A stretch of 64,000 nt of DNA from positions 1 to 64,000 of the forward strand of contig NZ_JCKI01000005.1 of the NCBI RefSeq assembly GCF_000708265.2, in the 5' to 3' direction. The notes under the pieces are model-generated. The model had not been told where the DNA came from. It ran no database searches and saw only the letters and a list, made by a program, of their open reading frames with translations. Source of the stretch: Pedobacter sp. R20-19 (GTDB lineage Bacteria > Bacteroidota > Bacteroidia > Sphingobacteriales > Sphingobacteriaceae). Position numbers and translations under genes: made by a program. This document shows, one piece after another, positions 44,070-53,988 of the stretch (positions are counted from its first letter, which is position 1; each line of letters starts with the position of its first letter).

Positions 44070-45902
44070 ATGAAAATATTTAAAGCACTTGGTTTAACCT
44101 TATCATTTGTACTCGCGTTATTAACTTCGCAAGCACAGGATACCGTGCGTTATATAGGTAAAACCCTCGTAAATGCTGACTATCATCACGGGCAATTAAC
44201 TCCTGTGGTTGGTGTGCATAGCATTCAAACGTTCAGGGCGAATAGAGAACACCCGGAATTGGCAGAAAACTTTGGCTGGACCTACAACCACGCCCCAATG
44301 TTGGCCTATTGGAATAATAAGTTTTATGTAGAATATTTAAGCGACAAGGTGGGAGAAAGCATCCCGCCAGGGCAAACACTGCTTCAATCTTCGTCAGATG
44401 GCTATAAATGGAGCAAACCAGATGTGATCTTTCCCATTTACAGAATTCCCGATGGCACCACCAAAGAAGGAAGAACAGATGTATCAAAAGATCTAGATGC
44501 AGTAATGCACCAGCGAATGGGTTTTTTTGTATCCACCAAAAATGTATTCCTGGTTTTAGGCTTTTATGCCATCAGTTTTGGTGCAAAAGACGACCCGAAT
44601 GATGGGCATGGGATAGGTAGAGCCGTAAGAGAAATTCAGGAAGATGGAAAATACGGACCAATTTATTTCATTCACTACAACCCAGGCTATTCAGAAAAAA
44701 ACACGAAATATCCTTACTTCGAAAAAAGTAAAAATAAAGCGTTCGTTGCGGCATGTAAAGAGTTGCTGGTAAATAAATTAATGACACAACAATGGAATGA
44801 AGAAGCGGATCGAAAAGACCCTTTAATTACTTTACAGAAACAATATAAAGCCTTCAGTTATTATCACTTATCAGATGGAAGAGTAGTTGGCTTATGGAAA
44901 AATGCGTTAACGGCAATCAGCTCTAATAATGGTAAAAGCTGGCCGGAAAACGCTTCCCGGGCACCGGGTTTTGTAAACAGCAATGCCAAAATCTGGGGGC
45001 AAAGAACCGCTGATGGAAGTTATGCGACTGTTTACAATCCCTCAGAATACAGATGGCCACTCGCCATTTCGACCAGCAAAAATGGTTTAGATTATACCAA
45101 TCTGCTTTTGGTAACCGGAGAAATATCACCCATGCGTTATGGTGGTAATTATAAATCTTACGGTCCACAATATGTTCGTGGAATTATTGAAGGCAATGGA
45201 AAACCTGCCGATGGTAAGCTGTGGGTTACATACAGCATGAATAAAGAAGATATTTGGGTTTCTTCGGTTCCCTTGCCCATTACCGATCGAGTAGATGAAC
45301 AGGTGAATGAGGATTTTTCAAAATTACCAGGAAACAAAGCACTGGAAAAATGGAATATTTATAGTCCTTTATGGGCACCAGTGAAAGTAGAAAATGGTGC
45401 CCTTGTGCTAAAAGATAAAGACCCCTTTGATTATGCAAAGGTAGAAAGGGCGTTTCCAGCATCAGCAAAAATCATTACCTCGTTTGCTGTAACGCCGAAA
45501 CAGAATGACTTTGGCTTATTGGAAATTGAGTTACAAGATGCAAAAGGCTTAGCGACTGTTCGGTTGACTTTCGATACTGTTGGTGTATTGAGTGCAAAGG
45601 CAGGAGCGCGTTACAAGAACTTCATGAAGTACGAAGCAGGTAAAAATTACGATATCAAATTGAAATTGGATGCGCATACCCGGTTTTACACGGTAACAGT
45701 TAATGGAAAAGATGTATTAACAAGTCTGGCTTTTCAGCCAGTTGCCGAAGTATCGAGGATTATTTTTCGCACTGGTTCTGTTCGTCGCTTTCCTGATGTC
45801 GATACACCAGCAGATCAAACTTACGACTTAAAAAATGCAGGCGAATCAGAAAAAAACGAAGCTGTTTATTTGATTAAGTATTTAAAAACGGAGGGATTTT
45901 AG
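44070..45902 (+). CDS. Secreted sialidase-like beta-propeller protein, GH143 candidate
   Basis: 610 residues, signal peptide ending LLTSQAQ. A propeller in the first ~420 residues (HAPMLAYWNNKFYVEYLSD; LQSSSDGYKWSKPDVIFP; WKNALTAISSNNGKSWPE; YRWPLAISTSKNGLDYTNLL) is followed by a jelly-roll domain (EDFSKLPGNKALEKWNIYSPLWAPVKVENGALVLKD). No GH33 Asp-box set is complete. By size and context it could be the GH143 enzyme that releases 2-keto-3-deoxy-D-lyxo-heptulosaric acid from RG-II; this is an inference I could not test. Confidence 0.55.
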   Translation: MKIFKALGLTLSFVLALLTSQAQDTVRYIGKTLVNADYHHGQLTPVVGVHSIQTFRANREHPELAENFGWTYNHAPMLAYWNNKFYVEYLSDKVGESIPPGQTLLQSSSDGYKWSKPDVIFPIYRIPDGTTKEGRTDVSKDLDAVMHQRMGFFVSTKNVFLVLGFYAISFGAKDDPNDGHGIGRAVREIQEDGKYGPIYFIHYNPGYSEKNTKYPYFEKSKNKAFVAACKELLVNKLMTQQWNEEADRKDPLITLQKQYKAFSYYHLSDGRVVGLWKNALTAISSNNGKSWPENASRAPGFVNSNAKIWGQRTADGSYATVYNPSEYRWPLAISTSKNGLDYTNLLLVTGEISPMRYGGNYKSYGPQYVRGIIEGNGKPADGKLWVTYSMNKEDIWVSSVPLPITDRVDEQVNEDFSKLPGNKALEKWNIYSPLWAPVKVENGALVLKDKDPFDYAKVERAFPASAKIITSFAVTPKQNDFGLLEIELQDAKGLATVRLTFDTVGVLSAKAGARYKNFMKYEAGKNYDIKLKLDAHTRFYTVTVNGKDVLTSLAFQPVAEVSRIIFRTGSVRRFPDVDTPADQTYDLKNAGESEKNEAVYLIKYLKTEGF

Positions 45903-45991
45903 GATGAGGGTTAAGTTTGGAGTTAAGGGCTTGGAGTTTGGAGTTTCCCCCTCATTGCGTTTGAGCAAATCTTCGCTGCGTTTCATTAACT

Positions 45992-46018
45992 CGTCATTGC
46001 GAGGTACGAAGCAATCTC
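45992..46018. repeat. Half copy of palindromic repeat family A inside a reading frame
   Basis: CGTCATTGCGAGGTACGAAG then CAATCTC, the left arm only. It lies just before the ATG at 46021 and, in the frame opened at 45904, encodes SSLRGTKQSL. Confidence 0.75.
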
Positions 46019-46020
46019 TT

Positions 46021-47424
46021 ATGCTACTACTCTTTTTGATATTTTCCATCTCTGCCAAAGCCAAAATCCTTTTACCTCAAATCCTATCTAACGATATGGT
46101 TTTGCAACGCAATAAACCCATTAACATCTGGGGCTTTGCTTCGCCAAATGAAAAAGTAGAAGTCGCCTTCTCCGGACAGCATAAGCAAACTATAACCGAT
46201 AAAAATGGGAATTGGAAGGTGATTTTATCGCCTTTAAAAACTTCATCCACTCCTCAAACCATGATCATTTCTGGTTCCAACCAGATTGAACTAACCAATA
46301 TCCTCGTCGGTGAAGTTTGGGTTTGCTCCGGTCAATCAAATATGGAATACCAAATGCGTAAGCTGGCGAAGATTCCTAAACCAAAAAATGAAAAATTAGG
46401 CTTTCCTTCAGATGAAGTGGCAAAAGCAAAAAATACACAAATCAGAATTTTTCTGGTCAATCGTAAACAGTTAAATAAACCAGATTCATTACATAAAAGT
46501 TGGGCTGTAGCGCAGGATTCAGCTTTAAGGGCTTTTTCTGCAGTTGGATATTTCTTTGCTAAAGAAGTTCAGGCGAAATTGGGCATCCCGGTAGGAATAA
46601 TATCTTCTGCAGTTTCAGGAAGTGCCATCGAACCATGGATTTCATCAGCGGCTTTCGCTCAGGAATCCTATTTTAAAAATCAAAAAGTAGGCAATGATCC
46701 TGGTAAATTTTATACGCCAATGATAGAACCACTTTCGCCATTTAAAATCCGTGGTTTTTTATGGTATCAGGGGGAAACCAATTGTTTTTTAAATGAAAAG
46801 ATCAGCTATGCTTATAAAATGAAAACCCTGATCAATTTATGGCGCAAAGCCTGGGGCGAGAAAGATCTTCCTTTTTATTATGTTCAGATTGCCCCATTCA
46901 ATTACTCAAAAACCAAAGGTAAAATCGCTTTAGATGCTGATACTGAACCTGGATTTTGGGAAGCACAAATGCAGGTTTTGAGGCTTCCGTACACGGGAAT
47001 GATATCTACAAATGACTTAACTGATTCGAATGAAGATCTACATCCAACATATAAATGGGAGGTAGGCAGAAGGTTAGCGCTTCTGGCTTTGGCTAAAACT
47101 TACGATAAAAAAATCGACTATTCCGGGCCGGTTTATAAATCTGTTGCCTTTAAGGGTAGAAAAGCTGTGCTGAGCTTTAAACATCTGACTTCTGCAAATC
47201 AAATCACCGGATTTATCATTGCTGGTAAAGATGGCAAATTTGTAAAGGCCGATGCTTTAGTTGAAACTGGTAAAGTGGTGGTCTCTTCAAATGAAGTTGC
47301 TCAACCTGTTGCCGTGCGTTATAACTGGACAGAAAATCCAACTGGAAATTTTTATAGTAATGAATTACCTGCATTGCCTTTTAGAACGGATAATCCATTA
47401 GTGAACCAATTTAAGACCAATTAA
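46021..47424 (+). CDS. Sialate O-acetylesterase-like SGNH esterase (SASA family)
   Basis: 467 residues from 46021. SASA family marks: LLPQILSNDMVLQRNKPINIWG, a beta-sandwich, then GEVWVCSGQSNMEYQM with the nucleophile Ser, GIISSAVSGSAIEPWIS, RGFLWYQGETNCF, and a late EDLHPTYKWEVGRRLALLAL with the catalytic Asp-x-x-His. It would remove acetyl groups from pectin sugars. Start choice is open: at 46021 the signal (MLLLFLIFSISAKA) has no basic residue, whereas ATG 45904, one base after the previous stop and behind a GGAGGG, adds 39 codons that include the repeat-encoded SSLRGTKQSL. The gene ends overlapping the GH2 start by one base. Confidence 0.8.
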   Translation: MLLLFLIFSISAKAKILLPQILSNDMVLQRNKPINIWGFASPNEKVEVAFSGQHKQTITDKNGNWKVILSPLKTSSTPQTMIISGSNQIELTNILVGEVWVCSGQSNMEYQMRKLAKIPKPKNEKLGFPSDEVAKAKNTQIRIFLVNRKQLNKPDSLHKSWAVAQDSALRAFSAVGYFFAKEVQAKLGIPVGIISSAVSGSAIEPWISSAAFAQESYFKNQKVGNDPGKFYTPMIEPLSPFKIRGFLWYQGETNCFLNEKISYAYKMKTLINLWRKAWGEKDLPFYYVQIAPFNYSKTKGKIALDADTEPGFWEAQMQVLRLPYTGMISTNDLTDSNEDLHPTYKWEVGRRLALLALAKTYDKKIDYSGPVYKSVAFKGRKAVLSFKHLTSANQITGFIIAGKDGKFVKADALVETGKVVVSSNEVAQPVAVRYNWTENPTGNFYSNELPALPFRTDNPLVNQFKTN

Positions 47425-50225
47425 TGAAGTACAGCATTTTACCTTTCTTTTGTTTAGTAATGATGTTTTTCTCCCTCCGGGCACAGCAAAAGGAGAAACT
47501 ATATCTATCCGGAACTGGAAACGATGACACTGTAAAGTGGGATTTTTTCTGTACAGAAGGAATGAATTCAGGGAAATGGACAACTATACCAGTGCCTGCT
47601 AACTGGGAATTGCAAGGGTTTGGAAAATACAATTACGGTTTTAATAAAGAAATAAATAAGGGGAAAGAACAAGGACTTTATAAGTACAATTTCCAGATAC
47701 CAACAGCCTGGAAAGACAAGAAAATAAACATCGTTTTTGAAGGTTCGATGACTGATACGGAGGTTAAGATTAACGGGAAATCTGCAGGAGAAACACACCA
47801 GGGTTCATTTTATGTCTTTAAATATGATATTACAAACCTGATCAAACTAGAAAGTGATAATTTACTTGAAGTAAAAGTTTCTAAACACTCAGCCAATCAA
47901 TCAGTTAATGAGGCAGAACGTAAGGCCGATTTCTGGATTTTCGGCGGTATTTTTCGGCCGGTTTACCTGGAGGTATTGCCGAAAACTCATATAGATCGGG
48001 TTCAGATTGATGCTAAAGCAAATGGTGTTTTTACCGCAAACGTTTTTACATCTGGCTGGGCTGATAAAATTAATATTCAGCTAACTGATGCAAAAGGAAA
48101 AAAACTTGGAAATGAATTTTCGACTAAAATCGCGTCGAATTTAACGCAGGTTAATCGGGAATTTAAAACCCCGGCCTTGTGGTCATCTGAATTTCCAAAT
48201 CTCTATACGGCAACTTTTACGCTGATTAAAAATGGAAAAGCCATTCATCAACTCACCAAGAAAATTGGATTTAGAACAGTTGAAGTGAAAGAACGTGACG
48301 GCGTTTACGTAAATGGGGTTAAAATGAAATTCAAAGGGGTTAATCGCCATTCTTTTTATCCTTCATCCGGTAGAACAACCAGTAAAAAAATTAGCATTAC
48401 TGATGTTACGTTGATGAAAGAAATGAACATGAATGCTGTTCGGATGTCGCATTATCCGCCAGATGGACATTTCCTGGATGTTTGCGATTCCCTAGGTTTA
48501 TTTGTGATGGATGAGTTGGCGGGCTGGCATGGAACTTACGATACGCCAACCGGAACAAAATTGTATCAGGAAATGATGGTCAATGATGAAAATCATCCAT
48601 CGATTGTATTTTGGGCCAATGGAAATGAAGGCGGTCACAACCGCGAACTCGACCATCTTTTCACTGATAACGATCTTCAGAAGCGCCCTTTAATCCATCC
48701 ATGGGAAGTTTTTAACGGATTTGAAACCACCCATTACCGTGAATTTAATTATGGAATTGGAAATTATGACCATGGGCATAACATTCTGATGCCAACCGAA
48801 TTTCTTCATGGCATGTGGGATGGAGGTCATGGTGCGGGCATAGAAGATTATTGGAATGCCATGTGGAACAACCCGCTTTCAGCAGGTGGTTTCCTGTGGG
48901 ACTTTGCCGATCAGGCTGTAGTTAGAACGGATAGAAATGGGGAACTGGATACAGATGGAAATCATGGTCCCGATGGAATTGTAGGTCCTTACCATGAAAA
49001 AGAAGGCAGTTTCTACACTATTAAAGAAGTTTGGAGTCCAGTTTTTGTAGAGAAGCAAGAGATGACCACTGGCTTTAATGGCTCATTTTTGGTGGAAAAC
49101 AGATATGCTTTCACTAACCTCAATCAATGTACTTTCGAATGGAAACTAAAAAAATTACATGCAAGTGCGGCATTCATAGCAGGGAAGGCAGATGCACCAA
49201 ACATTAAACCTTTAGAAAAAGGAAAATTACTAGTTAACCTACCTACAGATTGGCGGACTTTCGACGCTTTTTATCTAACTGCTAAAGATTTTTATGACAA
49301 GGAATTGTTTACCTGGAGTTTCCCGATTGCTTTGCCTGCAGCTGATGCGGATAAAATTGTGGTTAAAACTGGTTCTTCAAAAGTAAGCTTAAAAGAGTCT
49401 GCTGCCACTTATCAGGTTTCGGCAAATGGTATCGATTTAACTTTTGATAAAACAACCGGATTACTTCAACAGGCTAAAAATGTTAAAGGAATAATTCCAT
49501 TTTCAAATGGCCCGGTTTTGCAAGAGGGTGTGAATAATTTCAAAAATTTCACCACTAAGGTAGATGGCGATAACCTGGTTATTTCATCCAAATTTGATAA
49601 AAAAGAAAGCTATAATACTTTAGAGTGGACGATCTATCCATCGGGTTGGTTGAAAATGCAGGTTAAATATTTTCCATCTGCGTACTTCACTACTTTCGTG
49701 GGATTAAATTTCTCTTATCCCGAAACGGAAATCAAATCAGTAAGATATAAAGGGAATGGCCCTTATCGCGTTTGGAAAAATCGGATGAAAGGGACAGAAT
49801 TTGGGATCTGGGAAAAGGATTATAACGACTCGGCAACCGGAGAACCGGCCTGGCAATACCCTGAATTTAAAGGCTATTACTCGAATATGTACTGGTGCGA
49901 ATTTATCGGGAAAACCCAAGACTTTAAAGTGGTTACCGATAGAGAAGATGTTTTCCTGCGGTTATTTACACCCAAAAAGTCGAAAGATACGGAATATGAT
50001 AACATGAGCCCGACTTTCCCAACTGGCGATATTTCTTTTATGAATGGCATCTCGGCGATTGGTACGAAAACGCAAAAGCCAGAAACCACAGGGCCAATGG
50101 GAATGAAGCATGTATTTTATGATTTTGATAAAGAACCTAGTAGGGCGCTAGACATGACATTGTATTTTGATTTTTCTATCGATACTTCGTCATTGCGAGG
50201 AGGCACGACGAAGCAATCTAATTAG
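47424..50225 (+). CDS. GH2 beta-glycosidase (beta-galactosidase/glucuronidase-like)
   Basis: 933 residues, signal peptide ending FFSLRAQ. Classical GH2 layout: sugar-binding domain (WTTIPVPANWELQGFGKYNYG; FEGSMTDTEVKINGKSAGE), a jelly roll with FWIFGGIFRPVYLE, barrel entry FKGVNRHSFYPSSGR, acid/base Glu in WANGNEGG (about 402) and candidate nucleophile Glu in MPTEFLHG (about 459). A galactosidase-type C-terminal domain follows. In RG-II loci GH2 members act as beta-glucuronidase or beta-galactosidase; sequence alone does not decide. The last 12 codons (SSLRGGTTKQSN) are repeat DNA, so the repeat supplies the stop codon. Confidence 0.85.
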   Translation: MKYSILPFFCLVMMFFSLRAQQKEKLYLSGTGNDDTVKWDFFCTEGMNSGKWTTIPVPANWELQGFGKYNYGFNKEINKGKEQGLYKYNFQIPTAWKDKKINIVFEGSMTDTEVKINGKSAGETHQGSFYVFKYDITNLIKLESDNLLEVKVSKHSANQSVNEAERKADFWIFGGIFRPVYLEVLPKTHIDRVQIDAKANGVFTANVFTSGWADKINIQLTDAKGKKLGNEFSTKIASNLTQVNREFKTPALWSSEFPNLYTATFTLIKNGKAIHQLTKKIGFRTVEVKERDGVYVNGVKMKFKGVNRHSFYPSSGRTTSKKISITDVTLMKEMNMNAVRMSHYPPDGHFLDVCDSLGLFVMDELAGWHGTYDTPTGTKLYQEMMVNDENHPSIVFWANGNEGGHNRELDHLFTDNDLQKRPLIHPWEVFNGFETTHYREFNYGIGNYDHGHNILMPTEFLHGMWDGGHGAGIEDYWNAMWNNPLSAGGFLWDFADQAVVRTDRNGELDTDGNHGPDGIVGPYHEKEGSFYTIKEVWSPVFVEKQEMTTGFNGSFLVENRYAFTNLNQCTFEWKLKKLHASAAFIAGKADAPNIKPLEKGKLLVNLPTDWRTFDAFYLTAKDFYDKELFTWSFPIALPAADADKIVVKTGSSKVSLKESAATYQVSANGIDLTFDKTTGLLQQAKNVKGIIPFSNGPVLQEGVNNFKNFTTKVDGDNLVISSKFDKKESYNTLEWTIYPSGWLKMQVKYFPSAYFTTFVGLNFSYPETEIKSVRYKGNGPYRVWKNRMKGTEFGIWEKDYNDSATGEPAWQYPEFKGYYSNMYWCEFIGKTQDFKVVTDREDVFLRLFTPKKSKDTEYDNMSPTFPTGDISFMNGISAIGTKTQKPETTGPMGMKHVFYDFDKEPSRALDMTLYFDFSIDTSSLRGGTTKQSN

Positions 50226-50303
50226 AGGAATTATGATAGTAAATGATATATGTAACGTAAAAGATTGCTTCAGCTCATTCAAACCTGGCTTTGCAAAAGA
50301 TGA
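50188..50303. repeat. Palindromic repeat, family A, overlapping the GH2 3' end
   Basis: Left arm CGTCATTGCGAGGAGGCACG ... GAAGCAATCTAAT; right arm AGATTGCTTCAGCTCATTC ... GGCTTTGCAAAAGATGA, decayed. The left arm is coding for the GH2 C-terminus and contains its stop. Confidence 0.7.
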
Positions 50304-50383
50304 ACACTTTTGGAGAGATCAAATATCAATTAAAATAAATACTATATGATCTCTATGACTATATGGTCAATATATAAGATGAA

Positions 50384-53125
50384 ATGAATATTAAATTTTA
50401 CATAACAATTTTCAGCATTTGGTTGCTTCCGTTTTCGAGAGTGGTTGCACAAGTCGGTGTGCAAAATCTAAAATGCGAAATGTTAATCAATCCCCTAGGT
50501 ATTGATGTCACGCAACCGCGCTTAAGTTGGGAGATGGTATCAAAAAATCGAAATGTAGGACAAAAAGCCTATCAAATTTTAGTGGCATCTTCCGCAGAAA
50601 AACTCGCCCAAAACAATGGCGATCTGTGGGACTCTGAGAAAGTAAATTCTTCAGCATCCGTGCATGTTAAATATAGCGGCAGTAAACTTAACAGTAGAAT
50701 TCGCTGTTTCTGGAAAGTTAAAATCTGGACAACCGCCGGAGAAAGCAAATGGTCTGCAACTCAATCGTGGACAATGGGTTTACTTTACTATAAAGACTGG
50801 CCAAAAGGTTGGATTGGCTTCGATAGGGCTTTTTCCTGGGATAATATTAAAACCGATTCCCGTTTATCCGCCAGGTATTTCAGAAAGGAATTTCAAAGCA
50901 CAAAAACGGTTAAATATGCAACGGCATCTATCATTGGCCTGGGTTTATATGAACTGTATATCAACGGGAAAAAAGTAGGAGAAGATGTTATGGCGCCCTC
51001 TCCAACAGATTACACTAAAAACGTAAAGTATAACACATACGATGTTACGAGCTATCTTCAAAATGGTAAAAATGCTGTTGGTGCTATTTTAGGCAATGGC
51101 CGTTTCTTCGCTATGCGTCAGAATGAAAAGCCATATAAAATCAAAACATTCGGTTTCCCGAAACTGCTGATGAACCTCAACATTGTTTATAGCGACGGAA
51201 GCACAGCAAATATAGATACAGATGGCAGCTGGAAAGGAACTGCAGATGGACCAATCAGAGCAAATAATGAATATGATGGTGAAGAATACGATGCTACGAA
51301 AGAAGCTGCCGGATGGAACAAAGTTGGTTTCGATGATAGCAAATGGTTAAAAGCCGAGTTTGTACAAGAACCAAATGGTACGATTGAGGCACAAATGAAC
51401 GAAAATATCAAGGTAATGAACACCTTGAAGCCAATATCAATAAAAAAACTTCCTGGCGAGCGGTATATTTTAGACATGGGGCAAAACATGGTAGGCTGGT
51501 TGCAAATCAAAGTGAAGTCCCAAAAAGGAAAACAGATTAAATTGCGTTTTGCTGAATCCTTACAGCCGAATGGCGAATTGTTCACCACCAATCTTCGCAA
51601 TGCGAAGTGTACCGATTTATATACGGCGAAAGGTGGGGAAATAGAAACCTGGGAGCCGACATTTGTTTATCGTGGTTTCAGGTATGTAGAACTTTCGGGA
51701 TATGCTTACCAACCCTCAACTAACGATTTTATCGGAAAAATGATCTATGACAATATCAAAACCGTTGGAACATTTGAAACTTCGGATGCATTAACCAATC
51801 AAATTTTTAAAAATGCCTGGTGGGGAATCGCCGGAAATTACAAAGGAATTCCGATTGACTGTCCACAACGAAACGAACGAATGCCTTGGTTGGGAGATAG
51901 AGGTGCAGTTGCTTATGGTGAAAGTTTCGTTTTTGATAACGGAAGATTCTACGCAAAATGGCTCCAGGATATTAGAAATTCGCAAAAAGAAGATGGTGCC
52001 ATTCCAGATGTTGCACCTGCTTTTTGGAGATACTACAGCGACAACATGACTTGGCCTGGTGCCATGCTTTTAGTTACGGAAATGCTCTATAAGCAAACCG
52101 GCGATGTTTCTGCAGTTCGGGATAATTATCCGGCAATGAAAAAGTGGTTGGCTTACATGCAGGATCGCTACATGAAAGACTATGTTTTAACCAAAGATAG
52201 TTATGGTGACTGGTGTATGCCGCCGATTACCATTGAGTTTGGAAGAGGCAAAAGCGCAGATAAAAAATACCCATCAGAACTGATTTCTACGGCCTATTAT
52301 TATCATTTCACACAGCTGATGATACAATTTGCAAAAGCAATCGGTAAGGATGAAGATGTTGCAATTTATCAGCTTTTGGGCGATAAAATTAAGGATGCCT
52401 TTAATCAAAAATATTATAACGATAAGGGATATTATGTAACTAACGCCCTAACAGATAATGTTATTCCACTTTACTTCGGGATGGTGCCAAAAGATAAGGT
52501 TGAGCAGGTTTTCAAAAATATCACTTACACAGTTGAAGTGACCAACAAAGGCCACCTTAGTAATGGTTTAGTCGGGATTCAATGGTTGATGCGTTGTTTG
52601 AACGATTATGGCAGGCCGGATTTAGCTTACACCGTTGCCACACAAAAAACCTATCCTGGCTGGGGTTACATGGTTGAAAATGGGGCAACAACGATTTGGG
52701 AACTATGGAATGGCAATACTGCCGATCCGAAAATGAATTCTCAAAATCACGTGATGATGCTCGGCGATTTACTGATCTGGTATTATGAAAACCTGGCAGG
52801 AATTAAATCAGCAAGCGGCGCTTTTAAAACCATCACCATGAAGCCAGAAATGATTAACGGACTCAACTCTGTAAATGCCAGCTATCATTCCATCTATGGT
52901 TTGATTAAAAGCAACTACACTAAAACGGCAACTCAGTTGAAATGGAATGTTACCATTCCACCAAACACGACGGCAATGATTTATATTCCTGCAAGGAATA
53001 AAAATGAAGTTTCGGAGCAATTGGCATCCGCAAAGGATTTAAAATATATAAAAATGGAAAATGGTAGAGCGATTTACGAGGTAGGCTCCGGCGATTATGC
53101 TTTTGTAGTGGTGCAACGGAAATAA
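50384..53125 (+). CDS. GH78 alpha-L-rhamnosidase
   Basis: 913 residues, signal peptide ending RVVAQ. N-terminal fibronectin-like domain (LINPLGIDVTQPRLSWEM), two beta-sandwiches (YATASIIGLGLYELYINGKKVGEDVMAP; LGNGRFFAMRQNE), then the (alpha/alpha)6 barrel with GIPIDCPQRNERMPWLGDRG (catalytic Asp and Glu region about 492-498), WGIAGNYKG, GDWCMPP, and ENGATTIWELWNG with the distal Glu. It removes terminal L-rhamnose; RG-II and RG-I both contain such linkages. The released rhamnose could enter the minus-strand deoxysugar pathway. Confidence 0.92.
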   Translation: MNIKFYITIFSIWLLPFSRVVAQVGVQNLKCEMLINPLGIDVTQPRLSWEMVSKNRNVGQKAYQILVASSAEKLAQNNGDLWDSEKVNSSASVHVKYSGSKLNSRIRCFWKVKIWTTAGESKWSATQSWTMGLLYYKDWPKGWIGFDRAFSWDNIKTDSRLSARYFRKEFQSTKTVKYATASIIGLGLYELYINGKKVGEDVMAPSPTDYTKNVKYNTYDVTSYLQNGKNAVGAILGNGRFFAMRQNEKPYKIKTFGFPKLLMNLNIVYSDGSTANIDTDGSWKGTADGPIRANNEYDGEEYDATKEAAGWNKVGFDDSKWLKAEFVQEPNGTIEAQMNENIKVMNTLKPISIKKLPGERYILDMGQNMVGWLQIKVKSQKGKQIKLRFAESLQPNGELFTTNLRNAKCTDLYTAKGGEIETWEPTFVYRGFRYVELSGYAYQPSTNDFIGKMIYDNIKTVGTFETSDALTNQIFKNAWWGIAGNYKGIPIDCPQRNERMPWLGDRGAVAYGESFVFDNGRFYAKWLQDIRNSQKEDGAIPDVAPAFWRYYSDNMTWPGAMLLVTEMLYKQTGDVSAVRDNYPAMKKWLAYMQDRYMKDYVLTKDSYGDWCMPPITIEFGRGKSADKKYPSELISTAYYYHFTQLMIQFAKAIGKDEDVAIYQLLGDKIKDAFNQKYYNDKGYYVTNALTDNVIPLYFGMVPKDKVEQVFKNITYTVEVTNKGHLSNGLVGIQWLMRCLNDYGRPDLAYTVATQKTYPGWGYMVENGATTIWELWNGNTADPKMNSQNHVMMLGDLLIWYYENLAGIKSASGAFKTITMKPEMINGLNSVNASYHSIYGLIKSNYTKTATQLKWNVTIPPNTTAMIYIPARNKNEVSEQLASAKDLKYIKMENGRAIYEVGSGDYAFVVVQRK

Positions 53126-53136
53126 TATTAATAAAT

Positions 53137-53212
53137 CGTCATTGCGAGGCACGAAGCAATCTTTCCTATTAGAGATTGCTTCGACTGATGAAAAATCAGT
53201 CTCGCAATGACA
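53137..53212. repeat. Palindromic repeat, family A, complete
   Basis: CGTCATTGCGAGGCACGAAG ... CAATCT pairs with AGATTGCTTCG ... TCTCGCAATGAC, with a short centre. It lies between GH78 and the DUF3826 gene; an upstream ATG in the right arm opens an 18-codon extension of the next frame. Confidence 0.8.
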
Positions 53213-53229
53213 AGAAAAAAAATACAATT

Positions 53230-53895
53230 ATGAGAAAGTTTTTAAAGCCATTCATATTATTGATTTTACTGCTAACCACGGTAAATGCATTCAGTCAGAC
53301 CAAAGACTTGATTATACCTGAAGAAATGCTTTCCAAAGCAAAAGAATGGATTTCAGCATTAAATTTAACCGATGCCACTAAAAAACAGGCTGCCGAAAAT
53401 GCAATAGCAGTTCATTTAACCACCATAAGAAACTGGCATAACGAACACCCCTCATCTACTGTTCCAGATGGAATAAATCCTGTTACCGGAACTAAATTAA
53501 GTGATCTGGATAAACAAATTATTGCTGATTCGGCCATTCCATCAACCGTACATCAGGCATTAATGGAAAGCCTCAATAAAAACTTATCTCCAGAACAAGT
53601 GGAAACTATCTTGGATAAATACACCATTGGGAAAGTGGAGTTCACTATGAAGGGTTACAAAGCGATCGTTCCGGATTTAACTGTAGATGAAGAAGCGAAG
53701 ATTTTATCCTTTCTCAAACAAGCCCGAGAACAGGCCGTGGACTATAAAAATATGAAACAGATCTCGGCAATTTTCGAAATCTATAAAACGAAATCAGAAC
53801 AAATGTTAAATAACAATGGCAGAAGTTGGAGGGCGCTTTACAGTGCTTATACTAAGAAAATAAAGGAAGAGAAAGCGAGTAAGGCAAAGCAGTAA
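53230..53895 (+). CDS. Secreted DUF3826-family protein (second copy)
   Basis: 221 residues from ATG 53230 (MRKFLKPFILLILLLTTVNAFSQ); the upstream ATG at 53176 lies in repeat DNA. Helical protein: LSKAKEWISALNLTDATKKQAAENAIAVHLTTIRNWH, and the family-conserved YTIGKVEFTMKGYKAIVPDLTVDEEAKILSFLKQAREQAVDY. It is more typical of DUF3826 than the first copy. Both are predicted periplasmic and could act on, bind or scaffold at the envelope; no catalytic motif is evident. Confidence 0.75.
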   Translation: MRKFLKPFILLILLLTTVNAFSQTKDLIIPEEMLSKAKEWISALNLTDATKKQAAENAIAVHLTTIRNWHNEHPSSTVPDGINPVTGTKLSDLDKQIIADSAIPSTVHQALMESLNKNLSPEQVETILDKYTIGKVEFTMKGYKAIVPDLTVDEEAKILSFLKQAREQAVDYKNMKQISAIFEIYKTKSEQMLNNNGRSWRALYSAYTKKIKEEKASKAKQ

Positions 53896-53988
53896 AAAGT
53901 TTTCAGTTTGGAGTTCGCAGTTTTGAATGTATAAAACAAATCTGTGAAATCAATTAATCAGTGTAATCATCCGCGAAGCGAAAGAATT

